The notes: generated by a model not told the origin, from the sequence alone. Positions 35,462 through 44,487 are shown, counted from the stretch's first letter. The stretch: DNA of 64,000 nt from Sulfurimicrobium sp964552675 (GCA_964552675.1 CAZKHJ010000009.1:32033-96032); one strand, 5' to 3'. A program made the numbers and translations.

Positions 35462-36361
35462 TTAGGCAGGGGCAACCACTTTCTGAAATACAAAAATAAC
35501 TTCATTTTCATTTTGCAGCATCAGTTTGGTTTCAAATGCAAGATTGAAACGCTTCTTTATTTGCATGAACATGTCTTGCATGCCATCCATGGTCCAGGCG
35601 TGGAAGTGGATGCTGAAATCAACATCGTTGAGGGCTTGTGCCTGTTGGTTCTCGAAGGCATCACGCTGAGTGCCATTCACCTTTTCAAATAACCCCTTGT
35701 CCATCCCGTTTGTGGCGAATATTTTTGCAAACTCGGCGTATGCCTGACCTCTCGACCATGCAGGGCCTTCTTCGTAGTCCCGCATAATGTGTTCGAACGA
35801 AGTTTGCACCCGTGAACTATCAAAACTCCTGCGCATCTCGGGTAAGCTAAGGTATAGGATTCCGTCATGCTTCAATACACGTAGCATGTTTTTGAAGCCT
35901 TTAATCGGATCTTCGAAGTGTTCCAGTACGTGATTTGCAATGACAAAATCTTGCGAATAGTCACCTACTTTCGCGAGTGTTTCGCCATCATCCACAATGT
36001 CAGGCTTAATGATGGAATTTATGTCCACGCCAAAGTCTTCGAGCGTAAGACCTGAAATGCAAAATGGTTGGGCAACCGCATCCACATGGTTTTTGTCGAT
36101 GTAGCTTACCCTGGCCCCGGATGGGACACTTAGTGGGGACGCAAATGCACCAATCTCGATTCCGCTGCCCCGGATATAACTTTGCGCGACCAGTTCCCTT
36201 ACTTGTTGAGTAGGCGCACATAACGATTTGTTATCCAATTTGACCGGTTCTGAGTGCGTAGTTACATGGGGTTGAGACAATTTGTCTTCGAGGCGGCATA
36301 AGGATTCCTGTAATCCGTTGATCCCTAATGCCCGGCGAATCATTTTTACTAGAGCGCGCAT
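35462..36361 (-). CDS. Class I SAM-dependent methyltransferase
   Basis: A 299-aa methyltransferase with a Rossmann SAM-binding fold: motif I is IEIGAFASPLSVP (about 70), an acidic loop YIDKNHVD follows, and VIANHVLEHFEDPIKGFKNM with ILYLSLPE marks motifs IV-V of the Methyltransf_11 type. An N-terminal helix may act as a linker. The gene is visibly AT-richer than the flanking EPS and cyclase genes, which suggests recent acquisition; methyltransferases like this often act on glycans. The substrate is unknown. Confidence 0.8.
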   Translation of the reverse strand: MRALVKMIRRALGINGLQESLCRLEDKLSQPHVTTHSEPVKLDNKSLCAPTQQVRELVAQSYIRGSGIEIGAFASPLSVPSGARVSYIDKNHVDAVAQPFCISGLTLEDFGVDINSIIKPDIVDDGETLAKVGDYSQDFVIANHVLEHFEDPIKGFKNMLRVLKHDGILYLSLPEMRRSFDSSRVQTSFEHIMRDYEEGPAWSRGQAYAEFAKIFATNGMDKGLFEKVNGTQRDAFENQQAQALNDVDFSIHFHAWTMDGMQDMFMQIKKRFNLAFETKLMLQNENEVIFVFQKVVAPA

Positions 36362-36402
36362 TGATGAACTGAAAAAACTATAATCCCGGCAGGGTAATAT
36401 AA

Positions 36403-36697
36403 AATATTCTGATTGGCTACGGGCATCTGAAGCCTCCGGATTTCAGGCGCGGCTGGGCGACCGGGATGATGATTAGTAAGTTTACTTGGTGGTAAACACG
36501 AACACCCCATCCCACTCCGCGCCGGGCGGGTCGGCGCGAAAATGCGCGATCCTTTCCAGGTAGAGTTCGTATGGCCGGGTTTGCGGTGCGCGGGCCAGCA
36601 GGTCACGCAAGCCCTGTTCGGCGCCGCCCTGCCCCAGCGGCTCGTAGATCGCCACCGGCTCCAGCTTGCCTTTGACCCGCACCCGGTCGAGTTCGCG
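36403..36697 (-). pseudogene. Duplicated 3' end of the CHASE2 cyclase gene
   Basis: A minus-strand frame from VRVKGKLEPVAIYEPLG to GAEWDGVFVFTTK repeats the C-terminus of the intact cyclase at 37108-39324, with about 28 codons removed in frame (the ALEQLEQF to QDWD segment) and scattered substitutions. The flanking sequence past the stop is also copied. It has no start or catalytic domain. Confidence 0.85.
36448..36475. repeat. 28-bp direct repeat, copy 2
   Basis: Identical to 33461-33488 at the end of the YjbH gene and repeated with one mismatch at 37074-37101. All three encode RLGDRDDD in the plus frame. Confidence 0.9.
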
Positions 36698-36963
36698 GAT
36701 GAATGCCTTGCCAGCCTCGCTGGAAGCAATCGCCGAACCGGAGGGCGCGAGGCGCTTTTGCGCGCCCTACGGCAGGTTGCTGAAGCCCAGGGCATGTCAT
36801 CCGTTGCGGATCGTGCCGGCATGCAACGAGAGGGTCTTTACCGGGCGCTTTCGCCCAAGGGCCCCTCACATTGAAAACACTATTGGCCATCCTGGGTGAC
36901 GCCGGCTTGCGCTTGTCCGTGACTAGGCGTGACCACGATACGGAACGGCTGGCTGAGGCGTAA
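36692..36963 (+). pseudogene. Duplicated, frameshifted HigA-like antidote fragment
   Basis: This copy of the antidote gene at 34522-34854 lacks the first 20-odd codons, has a one-base loss in EPEGARR and a deletion in the SPKGNP motif, so the frame is broken. It is fused at its left end to the cyclase-tail copy through a shared GTTCGCGG. The similarity continues past the stop to about 37024. Confidence 0.85.
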
Positions 36964-37073
36964 CGAGCTTGCCGCGCCTATCCCGAGGCTGATCCTCGAG
37001 GGGGCAATGGGGGGCAGCCAATTTACAAAATATTCTGATTGGCTACGGGCATCTGAAGCCTCCGGATTTCAGG

Positions 37074-37101
37074 CGCGGCTGGGCGACCAGGATGATGATT
37101 A
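37074..37101. repeat. 28-bp direct repeat, copy 3
   Basis: Right member, one mismatch, ending 6 nt before the cyclase stop codon. Together with the upstream frame WLRASEASGFQARLGDRDDD it looks like the tail of a lost YjbH-type gene convergent with the cyclase. Confidence 0.85.
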
Positions 37102-37107
37102 GTGAGT

Positions 37108-39324
37108 TTACTTGGTGGTAAACACGAACACCCCATCCCACTCCGCACCAGGTGGGTCGGCGCGGAAATGTGCGATCCTTTCCAGGTAGAGTTCGTATAG
37201 CCGGGTCTGCGGCGTGCGGGTCAGCAGATCGCGCAAGCCCTGTTCCGCGCCGTCCCAGTCCTGGGCGTGGTAACGCGCCAGTGCCAGGCGGAACTGCTCC
37301 AGCTGTTCCAGCGCCTCGGGCGCGATGGCGCCCTGCAGCCCCAGCGGCTCGTAGATCGCCACCGGTTCCAGCTTGCCCTTGACCCGCACCCGGTCGAGTT
37401 CGCGGTATACCGCTTCCGGCACGGCGTTCATGGTGGCTTCGCCGACGATGATGCCGGCGCCGTACTGCTTGGTCAGGCTTTCCAGGCGCGAGGCCAGGTT
37501 GACGCTGTCGCCCATCACCGTGTAGGCACGGCGGAATTCGGAGCCCATGTTGCCCACGGTCATGGTGCCGCTGTTGATGCCGACGCCGATGCGGAACACC
37601 GGCCAGCCGCGCGCCTCGAATTCCCGCATCAGGGCCTGTAAATGCTGTTGCATTTCCAGCCCGGCCAGGAGGGCGTGGCGGGCGTGGTCGGGATCGTTGA
37701 GCGGTGCGCCCCAGAAGGCCATCACCGCATCGCCGATGTACTTGTCGATGGTGCCGCGCTGTTTGTGGATGATGCGGGTCATCGGCGTCAGGTAGGCGTT
37801 GATCAGCTCGGTGAGCTGCTTGGGGTCGAGCTTTTCCGAGATCGAGGTGAAGTTGCGGATGTCCGAGAACAGCACCGTCATCTCACGGTTTTCGCCCTCC
37901 ATCGAGAAGCCTTCCGGGTTGCGGCTCATTTCGTCCACCAGTTCGGGCGGGATGTACTGGCCGAACAGCCCGGTGATCTTTTTCTTGATGCGCGATTCGG
38001 TGAAATAGCCGTATACCATGTCGAGCGCGTACAGCAGCAGGATCAGCAGCAGCGGGGCGACGATGGGCAGCACCATGCCTGCCTGCCAGGCGGCCAGATT
38101 GGCGCCGCTCACGGCGGCCAGCAGCACGGTCACGCCCAGGGTGGACTGGAGCGGGCTCAGCAGCGGCAGCACAAAGGCCAGGGTCAGCCCGATCAGGAGC
38201 AGGGACAGCGCTTCCACGGCGAGGAAGTAGGCGGGGCGCTGCTTGATGTTCTGGTCGAGGATGCCGGCGATCAGGCTGGCGTGGATTTCCACCCCGGGAT
38301 AGACGCTCTGCACCGGGCTGGCGCGCAGGTCCATCAGCCCCGGCGCGGTAGTGCCGACCAGAATGATGGCGCCCGCCAACTCGCCCGGTTTCAGCCGCCC
38401 CAGCAGCACGTCCGAGGCCGAGACGTAGCGGAAACTGCCCTGCAGGCCGCGATAGGGCACCAGGGAGGTACCCCAGGCGTCCACCGGGATTCTGCGTGTG
38501 CCGAGTTTGAGCCACTCCAGCCCGCTGTAGTCCTCGCCGCCGTCGTCGGCGAAAACCGCCGCGACAGCCGGCAGGCGGAGATAGGCACGGGCGATGGCGA
38601 GCGAGAAGGATTCGTAATAGCCACCCTGATATTCGAGCAGCATCGGCACGCGGCGCGATACGCCGTCGACATCCACCTGGGGGTTGAAGTGCCCGGCGCC
38701 GGGGACATTGTCCTGGAAGATGGCCAGATTGGCGCCATAACCCGTGGCGTGGCCGACCAGCAGCCTGCGCTGGCCAAACGATCCGGGCGGAAAGCTTGGC
38801 GGCGGCAGCTGGCCGGAAGTCTGGACCTTGGCGGGTTCATCGTGGCCGGTGAAGTAATAGCCCAGCACGACCGGGTATTTTTTCAGCTGCTCGGCAAACA
38901 GGCGGTCGTAATCGAGCTGGGGGCGAAGCCGGTCGAGCGCGGCGCGGAACGGGGGGGTGTCCTTGAGCTCCCGGTTTGCCAGCCGCTCCAGCACCGGCAG
39001 CCCGGAGCTGACATCAGGCTCGCCGAAGACCACGTCGAACCCCGCCACGGCTGCGCCGTATTGCACGAACAGCCGGTCCAGCAGGGTGGACATCCTGTCC
39101 CGCCCCCAAGGCCAGCGCCCGACCTCGGCCAGGCTTTTTTCATCCAGGTCGACGATGACGATGCGCGGGTCCACGCCGCCCGGCATGGTGACGCGCAGGC
39201 GTGCGTCATAGCTCCACAGGTCGAGCTGTTCCATGAAGCGGAATTCGACCAGACGCAGGGTGCTGGCCAGAAACAGGGCCAGCACCAGCAGGCCCAAACC
39301 GATTTGTCCCGCATGTCGTTTCAT
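37108..39324 (-). CDS. CHASE2-domain adenylate/guanylate cyclase
   Basis: A 738-aa membrane cyclase. A TM helix (about 7-25) leads into a large periplasmic CHASE2 sensor domain (about 40-330), then three TM helices (about 340-420) and a class III nucleotidyl cyclase domain: VTVLFSDIRNFTSISEKL carries the first metal Asp, GTIDKYIGDAVMAFWGAP the second, and RIGVGINSGTMTVGNMGS and YTVMGDSVNLASRLE complete the site. The start MKRHAGQIG at 39324 fits a TM helix better than the longer frame. A C-terminal TPR-like helical tail follows the catalytic domain. ATP versus GTP use is not decided. It is divergent from the Slam-like gene. Confidence 0.92.
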   Translation of the reverse strand: MKRHAGQIGLGLLVLALFLASTLRLVEFRFMEQLDLWSYDARLRVTMPGGVDPRIVIVDLDEKSLAEVGRWPWGRDRMSTLLDRLFVQYGAAVAGFDVVFGEPDVSSGLPVLERLANRELKDTPPFRAALDRLRPQLDYDRLFAEQLKKYPVVLGYYFTGHDEPAKVQTSGQLPPPSFPPGSFGQRRLLVGHATGYGANLAIFQDNVPGAGHFNPQVDVDGVSRRVPMLLEYQGGYYESFSLAIARAYLRLPAVAAVFADDGGEDYSGLEWLKLGTRRIPVDAWGTSLVPYRGLQGSFRYVSASDVLLGRLKPGELAGAIILVGTTAPGLMDLRASPVQSVYPGVEIHASLIAGILDQNIKQRPAYFLAVEALSLLLIGLTLAFVLPLLSPLQSTLGVTVLLAAVSGANLAAWQAGMVLPIVAPLLLILLLYALDMVYGYFTESRIKKKITGLFGQYIPPELVDEMSRNPEGFSMEGENREMTVLFSDIRNFTSISEKLDPKQLTELINAYLTPMTRIIHKQRGTIDKYIGDAVMAFWGAPLNDPDHARHALLAGLEMQQHLQALMREFEARGWPVFRIGVGINSGTMTVGNMGSEFRRAYTVMGDSVNLASRLESLTKQYGAGIIVGEATMNAVPEAVYRELDRVRVKGKLEPVAIYEPLGLQGAIAPEALEQLEQFRLALARYHAQDWDGAEQGLRDLLTRTPQTRLYELYLERIAHFRADPPGAEWDGVFVFTTK

Positions 39325-39485
39325 CGTTTGCCGTGTCTCGATGCCATGGATGACCGAATATGGTACTGCGAGTGCCATGAAATTGCGCGCTTTAATCCGT
39401 TTTCCGGCTACCTGGCCGGGTGGTTCCCGGTTTGAGCGCACGCCATGCCGTGCTATTCTTCGGCAAAAATTCCAGGGAAGAAATC

Positions 39486-40793
39486 ATGCGCTGGTTTTCG
39501 CGCCTCATGCTGCTTGTTTCTTTTTCCATCAATGTGGCGGCCCATGCCACACCGGCCGGGGATGTCCGGGCGCTGCTCGAAAAGGGCAAGGCCAAGGATG
39601 CCTATCTGGCCGGCAAGGCCCATGCGGATCAGCTGGGCAATACCGAGTTCGATTTCTTTTTCGGCATTGCGGCGATCGACGCCGGCCATTCGGCAGAAGG
39701 TGTGCTGGCGCTGGAGCGCTATGTGCTGAATGTGCCCGGCGATGCGCGCGCCAGGCTGGAATTGGGCCGGGGCTATTTCATGGAAGGCGACGACGCGCGC
39801 GCGCGCGACGAATTTTCCGCCGTGCAGGCGCTGAATCCGCCCGCCAGCGTGAAAGCCACCATCCAGCGCTACCTGGAAGCGCTGCGCGAGCGCGAGGGGC
39901 GCTATAAAACGACGGCCAGCGCTTACCTGGAAGCCGGTCTGGGTTACGACGACAACGTCAACAGCGGGGTGGCGGGCAGTGACATCGTGTTGCCCCTGCT
40001 CGGGCCGGTCCAGGTGATCGACGCGGGGGTGAAGCGCGGCGATGTATTTTCCCACCTTGCCGTGGGCGGCCAGATTGCCCGGCCCATTGCGCCTGGCGTC
40101 AGCCTGTTTGGCTCGGCCCAGGCCGATACCAGGATCCACCAGAGCGAGGGCGCTTATGATCTTTTTTCCCTTGGCGCCAGCGGCGGGGTCAGCTGGCGCA
40201 AGAACGACAACCTGTGGCGCGGCAGCCTGTTCACCAGTTCGCTGTCGGTGGACAACGCGCGCTACCGCGACATCAATGGTGCCAGCGCGGAATGGCACCG
40301 CCAGATGGACGAACTGCGTGCCTTCTACCTGTTCGGGCAGTATGCCCGGCTCGCCTACACCGGCTTCAATCAGGTGCGGGATGCCGATTTCCGTGCCGTG
40401 GGCGGGGGCTACCGCCAGGTGATTGCCACCCCGTGGCAGCCGGTGTTCACGCTTTCCGGCAATCTGGGCAGCGAAAACAACCAGGAAAACCGCGACGATC
40501 TGTCGCGTCACGTATATGGCCTCAATCTCGGCCTCAGCCTGACGCCGGCACCGAAATGGAATGCCGCTGCCACGCTGATCTACCAGCGCAGCAGCTACGA
40601 TGCGCGCGATCCCTTCCTGGATTTTGCACGGCAGGACGATTATGGCGCGCTGAACCTGTCGGCCAGCTATTTCATCCAGCCGGATCTCAGCGTCCGCGCT
40701 GAAATGTCCGCCGCCAGGAACAGCTCGAATCTTGAGCTGTTCCAGTACACGCGCAATTCCGCTGCGCTCAAGCTGCGCTACGATCTCAAATAG
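39486..40793 (+). CDS. Slam-like outer-membrane protein (TPR plus DUF560-type barrel)
   Basis: A 435-aa protein with a signal peptide ending VAAHATPA, N-terminal TPR-like helices (about 25-140: FGIAAIDAGHSAEGVLALERY, ARARLELGRGYFMEGDDARA), then SAYLEAGLGYDDNVNSG, the usual entry into the DUF560 barrel of surface lipoprotein assembly modifiers, and amphipathic strands ending in RYDLK. Slam proteins help move lipoproteins to the cell surface. The ATG has an AGGGAAG site. The next gene, 12 nt downstream, encodes a FecR protein with a beta-rich C-terminus that may be its client. Confidence 0.75.
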   Translation: MRWFSRLMLLVSFSINVAAHATPAGDVRALLEKGKAKDAYLAGKAHADQLGNTEFDFFFGIAAIDAGHSAEGVLALERYVLNVPGDARARLELGRGYFMEGDDARARDEFSAVQALNPPASVKATIQRYLEALREREGRYKTTASAYLEAGLGYDDNVNSGVAGSDIVLPLLGPVQVIDAGVKRGDVFSHLAVGGQIARPIAPGVSLFGSAQADTRIHQSEGAYDLFSLGASGGVSWRKNDNLWRGSLFTSSLSVDNARYRDINGASAEWHRQMDELRAFYLFGQYARLAYTGFNQVRDADFRAVGGGYRQVIATPWQPVFTLSGNLGSENNQENRDDLSRHVYGLNLGLSLTPAPKWNAAATLIYQRSSYDARDPFLDFARQDDYGALNLSASYFIQPDLSVRAEMSAARNSSNLELFQYTRNSAALKLRYDLK

Positions 40794-40805
40794 GATGGGG
40801 CAAAG

Positions 40806-42401
40806 ATGAATTTTCCCTTGATGACCAGGCTTTTGCTGCTGCCCGTGCTCCTGTTCTCCGCTGGCCTTGCCCAGGCGGGAGAAATCGCCGGCCGCGTGCT
40901 GGTGGCGGTGGGCGAGGTATCCGCCATCCGCCAGGCGCAGGAGGTCCGCCTGACGACCGGCTCCAGCGTGGAATCGGGCGACCGCATCGTGACCGGCGCC
41001 GACAGCAACGCCCAGATCCGCTTCAGCGACGAATCCATCGTGGCCTTGCGTCCCAGAACCGAGTTCAGCATCGACGACTATCACTTTGCCGGCAAGAGCG
41101 AAGCCTCCAGCAAGGGCTTCTTCAGCCTGGCCAGGGGCGGCTTCCGCACCCTGACGGGCGCCATCGGCAAGCTCAACCGCGAGGCCTACCGGGTCAAGAC
41201 CCAGACCGCCACCATCGGCATTCGCGGCACGCACTACAACGCCCTGCTGTGCCAGCAGCAAAGCTGTGTTGGGGACGATGGGCAGCCATCCCCGGACGGG
41301 CTCTACGGCGGCGTGTTCGATGGACGGATCGGGCTGGACAACCAGGCTGGCAGCCGGGAATTCGGCCGCGACGAATTTTTCTACGTGGCCGACACCAATA
41401 CCTTGCCGATTCGCCTGATTGCGCCGCCCTCATTCCTGCGTGACAAGCTGGAAGGGCAGATCAGGAGCCGCTCAAGTTCCACCCCGGGCTCGTCCCAGGG
41501 CGCCAGGGACAGCGCGGTCAAGGCGGAGAATGCAGCGGCGACGACATCGGACAGCACCGTGCTCGATTCCAGCTATGTGGCCTCGGAGAACCTGGGGGAA
41601 AAAGGCACCAGCTCGGTTGTCTCTCCACAGGCGAAGGCCGTGACCATCGTGAGCAATGGCCATGACCTGAGCACGAACAAGGATGAGGGCGGCATCGCCG
41701 GGCCCTATGGCACTTCCTTCCGCATGCAGACCGGGCCCGGCAACACGCTGATTGGCTACCAGTCCAGCTATCCGAGCGGCAATACCTTTTCCGCCACGCT
41801 TGGCACGGCTACGGTGCTCGAAGCCGGTTCCAACGCACTGGCCGGCAACCTGAACTGGGGGCGCTGGAGCGGGCCGGGGTCGCATGTCGAGATGAATTTC
41901 GGCTTCCCGGTTTCGATGGATGGCCCCAATCTGCACTACATTTACGGCGACCCTGCCACGAATCTGCCCACCAGCGGCATCGTCAGCTATAAACCGATCG
42001 GCTGGACCACGCCGACGGACGCCAATGGCACGGCGGGGCAGCTGATCTCGGGCGGCACGGTCAGCGTCAATTTCTCTTCTGCCGTGGCCAGCCTGAGCGG
42101 GCTGACCGTGGGCATGAACAATGCGGTCTATGTCGTGGGCGGTTCGGCTTCCTACGCGCCTAATCAGGGCCAGTTCTTCCATGCCAGCACCGATCCATCC
42201 TCGGGCCTGGGCACGGCGACCCTCAGCTGCAGCGGCACGAACTGCAATCTCAACCAGGCGGATTTTCTTGGCATGATCGTGGGCCGGGGCGGCGCAGGCA
42301 TCGGCCTGAGCTACGGCATCCATAACATCCGCAACGGCACGCCCCCGCCGCTGGGCAGCAATGTCAGCGCGATTACCGGCGTGGTGGGATATGTCCGCTA
42401 G
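40806..42401 (+). CDS. FecR-domain protein with beta-rich C-terminal domain
   Basis: A 531-aa exported protein. A type I signal peptide (LFSAGLAQAGE) precedes a FecR domain (about 28-190) with VESGDRIVTGADSNAQIRF and TQTATIGIRGTHYNAL. Residues 200-250 form a Ser/Thr/Ala-rich linker. The C-terminal 280 residues are beta-rich with Gly-rich turns (NFSSAVASLSGLTVGM, FLGMIVGRGGAGIGLSYGI) reminiscent of the TbpB-type barrels carried by Slam clients. No lipobox Cys is present, so it is not a classical surface lipoprotein. It has two Cys pairs (CQQQSC, CSGTNC). Confidence 0.75.
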   Translation: MNFPLMTRLLLLPVLLFSAGLAQAGEIAGRVLVAVGEVSAIRQAQEVRLTTGSSVESGDRIVTGADSNAQIRFSDESIVALRPRTEFSIDDYHFAGKSEASSKGFFSLARGGFRTLTGAIGKLNREAYRVKTQTATIGIRGTHYNALLCQQQSCVGDDGQPSPDGLYGGVFDGRIGLDNQAGSREFGRDEFFYVADTNTLPIRLIAPPSFLRDKLEGQIRSRSSSTPGSSQGARDSAVKAENAAATTSDSTVLDSSYVASENLGEKGTSSVVSPQAKAVTIVSNGHDLSTNKDEGGIAGPYGTSFRMQTGPGNTLIGYQSSYPSGNTFSATLGTATVLEAGSNALAGNLNWGRWSGPGSHVEMNFGFPVSMDGPNLHYIYGDPATNLPTSGIVSYKPIGWTTPTDANGTAGQLISGGTVSVNFSSAVASLSGLTVGMNNAVYVVGGSASYAPNQGQFFHASTDPSSGLGTATLSCSGTNCNLNQADFLGMIVGRGGAGIGLSYGIHNIRNGTPPPLGSNVSAITGVVGYVR

Positions 42402-42420
42402 GGGAGCACTGATTTATTCC

Positions 42421-42438
42421 CTCCCCCTTGAAGGGGAG
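42421..42438. repeat. Intergenic palindrome CTCCCC...GGGGAG
   Basis: Hairpin of the CTCCCC / GGGGAG type with TTGAA centre, between the FecR gene and parE. The same core recurs at 47983-48003 and 48050-48068. Confidence 0.6.
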
Positions 42439-42494
42439 GAGTTGGTATTAAGATGAATAAATCAACGCGCCCCTAGCATTACTTTCTGGAAAAT

Positions 42495-44465
42495 ATGAGC
42501 AAGACTTATTCTGATGCTTCCATCCGCGTTCTGCGCGGACTTGAGCCGGTCAAGCAGCGGCCGGGGATGTACACCCGTACCGACAACCCGCTGCACATCA
42601 TCACCGAGGTGGTGGACAACTCCGCCGACGAGGCGCTGGCCGGCTTTGCCAAAACCATCACGGTGCGCCTGCACGCGGACGGCTCGGTTTCCGTCAGGGA
42701 CGACGGGCGCGGCATTCCGGTCGGCATCCATCCGGAGGAGGGGGTGCCCACCGTGGAGGTGGTGTATACCCGGCTCCACGCCGGCGGCAAGTTCGACAAG
42801 AAGGACGGCGGCGTCTACCAGTTTTCGGGCGGGCTGCACGGGGTCGGGGTGTCCGTCACCAATGCGCTGTCGCAGCGGCTGGAGGTGGAAGTGACGCGCG
42901 AGGGCGGGGTGCACCGCATCGTCTTTGCTGGCGGCGAGGTGGTGGAGCCGCTGGCCACGGTGCGCAGTGCGCCGAAGCGCGCCTCCGGCACGGCGGTGCG
43001 GGTGTGGCCGGATGCGCGCTATTTCGACAGCGCCGAGATTCCGCCGCCGCAGCTGGAACGGGTGCTCAAGGCCAAGGCGGTGCTGCTCCAGGGAGTACGC
43101 ATCCGGCTCGAAATCGAGGATCGCGACGGCCTGCTCAAGGAGGAAAAGGAGTGGGTCTACCAGGATGGCCTGTCCGATTACCTCAAGTCGCAGCTGTCCG
43201 ATTACCTGCTCGACGGCCTGTTCTGGAAATGCGCTAAGCACGCGCCGTCCGGTCATGACAGCTTCGCGCCGGGCGAGGGCGCGGAATGGGTGGTGGCCTG
43301 GACCGAGGAAGGCGCGGTGGTGCGCGAATCCTACGTCAACCTGATCCATACTCCCGCCGGCGGCACCCATGAATCCGGGTTGCGCGACGGTGTCTTCAAC
43401 GCGGTCAGGAGCTACATCGAGCACCACGGCCTGCTGCCCAAGGGCGTCAAGCTGACCGCCGATGACGTGTTCAGCCGCATCTCCTTCGTGCTCTCGACCA
43501 AAATGCTGGACCCCCAGTTTCAGGGACAGACCAAGGACCGGCTGTCCTCGCGCGATGCGCTGCGCCTGGTGTCCTCGATGGCGCGCGACCCGCTGGAACA
43601 CTGGCTCAACGACCACCAGGAACAGGCGAAGAAGATCGCCGATATCTCGATCAAGACTGCCCAGGCGCGCCAGCGCGCGGGGCAGAAAATCGAAAAACGC
43701 AAATCCTCCGGCGTGGCGGTGCTGCCGGGCAAGCTCTCCGACTGCCAGTCGGACAATCTGGAGGAACGCGAGCTGTTTCTGGTCGAGGGCGATTCCGCCG
43801 GCGGCTCGGCCAAGCAGGGACGCGACAAGGATACCCAGGCGATCCTGCCCCTGCGCGGCAAGGTGCTGAACACCTGGGAACACGATGCCGGGCGCATCTT
43901 CGCCAACAACGAGATTCACGATATCGCCGTGGCCCTCGGCGTCGACCCCCACGGCCCGGACGATACCCCGGACTTCTCCAACCTGCGCTACGCCCGGGTG
44001 ATCATCCTGTCTGACGCCGACGTGGACGGCAGCCATATCCAGGTGCTGCTGCTCACCCTGTTCTACCGCCATTTCCCGGCGCTGATCCGCTCCGGCCGGG
44101 TGTGCGTCGCCCAGCCGCCGCTGTACCGCGTCGATGTGCCTGCCCAGGGCAAGAACAAGCCGGCGCGCAAGTTCTACTGCCTCGACGAAGGCGAGCTGAC
44201 CGGCACCCTGGACCGCCTGCGTGCCGAGAAGGTGCGCGAGGGCGCCTGGCAGGTGTCGCGTTTCAAGGGCCTGGGCGAAATGAACCCGACCCAGCTGTGG
44301 GAAACCACCCTCAACCCCGACACCCGCCGCATGCTGACCCTGCGCACCGACGATTTCAGCGGCTACGTGCGGGATGTATTCAACAAGCTGATGGCCAAAT
44401 CCGAGGCTGCCTCAAGGCGGGCGTGGATGGAAGAAGCCGGGCATCTGGTGGAGGCGGACGAGTAA
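42495..44465 (+). CDS. parE: DNA topoisomerase IV subunit B
   Basis: The ATPase subunit of topoisomerase IV, which decatenates daughter chromosomes. The 656-aa protein has the GHKL ATPase with EVVDNSADEA (ATP/Mg site), DDGRGIPVGIHPEEG and GGLHGVGVSVTNALS, a transducer domain, and the TOPRIM domain with ELFLVEGDSAGGSAKQGRD and DADVDGSHI. The absence of the GyrB insert and the pairing with parC in cis identify it as ParE rather than GyrB. A TA module separates it from parC. Confidence 0.96.
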   Translation: MSKTYSDASIRVLRGLEPVKQRPGMYTRTDNPLHIITEVVDNSADEALAGFAKTITVRLHADGSVSVRDDGRGIPVGIHPEEGVPTVEVVYTRLHAGGKFDKKDGGVYQFSGGLHGVGVSVTNALSQRLEVEVTREGGVHRIVFAGGEVVEPLATVRSAPKRASGTAVRVWPDARYFDSAEIPPPQLERVLKAKAVLLQGVRIRLEIEDRDGLLKEEKEWVYQDGLSDYLKSQLSDYLLDGLFWKCAKHAPSGHDSFAPGEGAEWVVAWTEEGAVVRESYVNLIHTPAGGTHESGLRDGVFNAVRSYIEHHGLLPKGVKLTADDVFSRISFVLSTKMLDPQFQGQTKDRLSSRDALRLVSSMARDPLEHWLNDHQEQAKKIADISIKTAQARQRAGQKIEKRKSSGVAVLPGKLSDCQSDNLEERELFLVEGDSAGGSAKQGRDKDTQAILPLRGKVLNTWEHDAGRIFANNEIHDIAVALGVDPHGPDDTPDFSNLRYARVIILSDADVDGSHIQVLLLTLFYRHFPALIRSGRVCVAQPPLYRVDVPAQGKNKPARKFYCLDEGELTGTLDRLRAEKVREGAWQVSRFKGLGEMNPTQLWETTLNPDTRRMLTLRTDDFSGYVRDVFNKLMAKSEAASRRAWMEEAGHLVEADE

Positions 44466-44468
44466 GTA

Positions 44469-44487
44469 TCATGCCGCTTTGGCATGA
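44469..44487. other. Stem-loop after parE
   Basis: Perfect 7-bp inverted repeat TCATGCC / GGCATGA with a GCTTT loop, 3 nt past the parE stop. It has no T-tract; it may protect the mRNA end or weakly attenuate read-through. Confidence 0.5.

Noticed and set aside
42462..44072. 536-aa minus-strand frame opposite parE
   Set aside because: Antisense shadow; parE is intact in the other direction.
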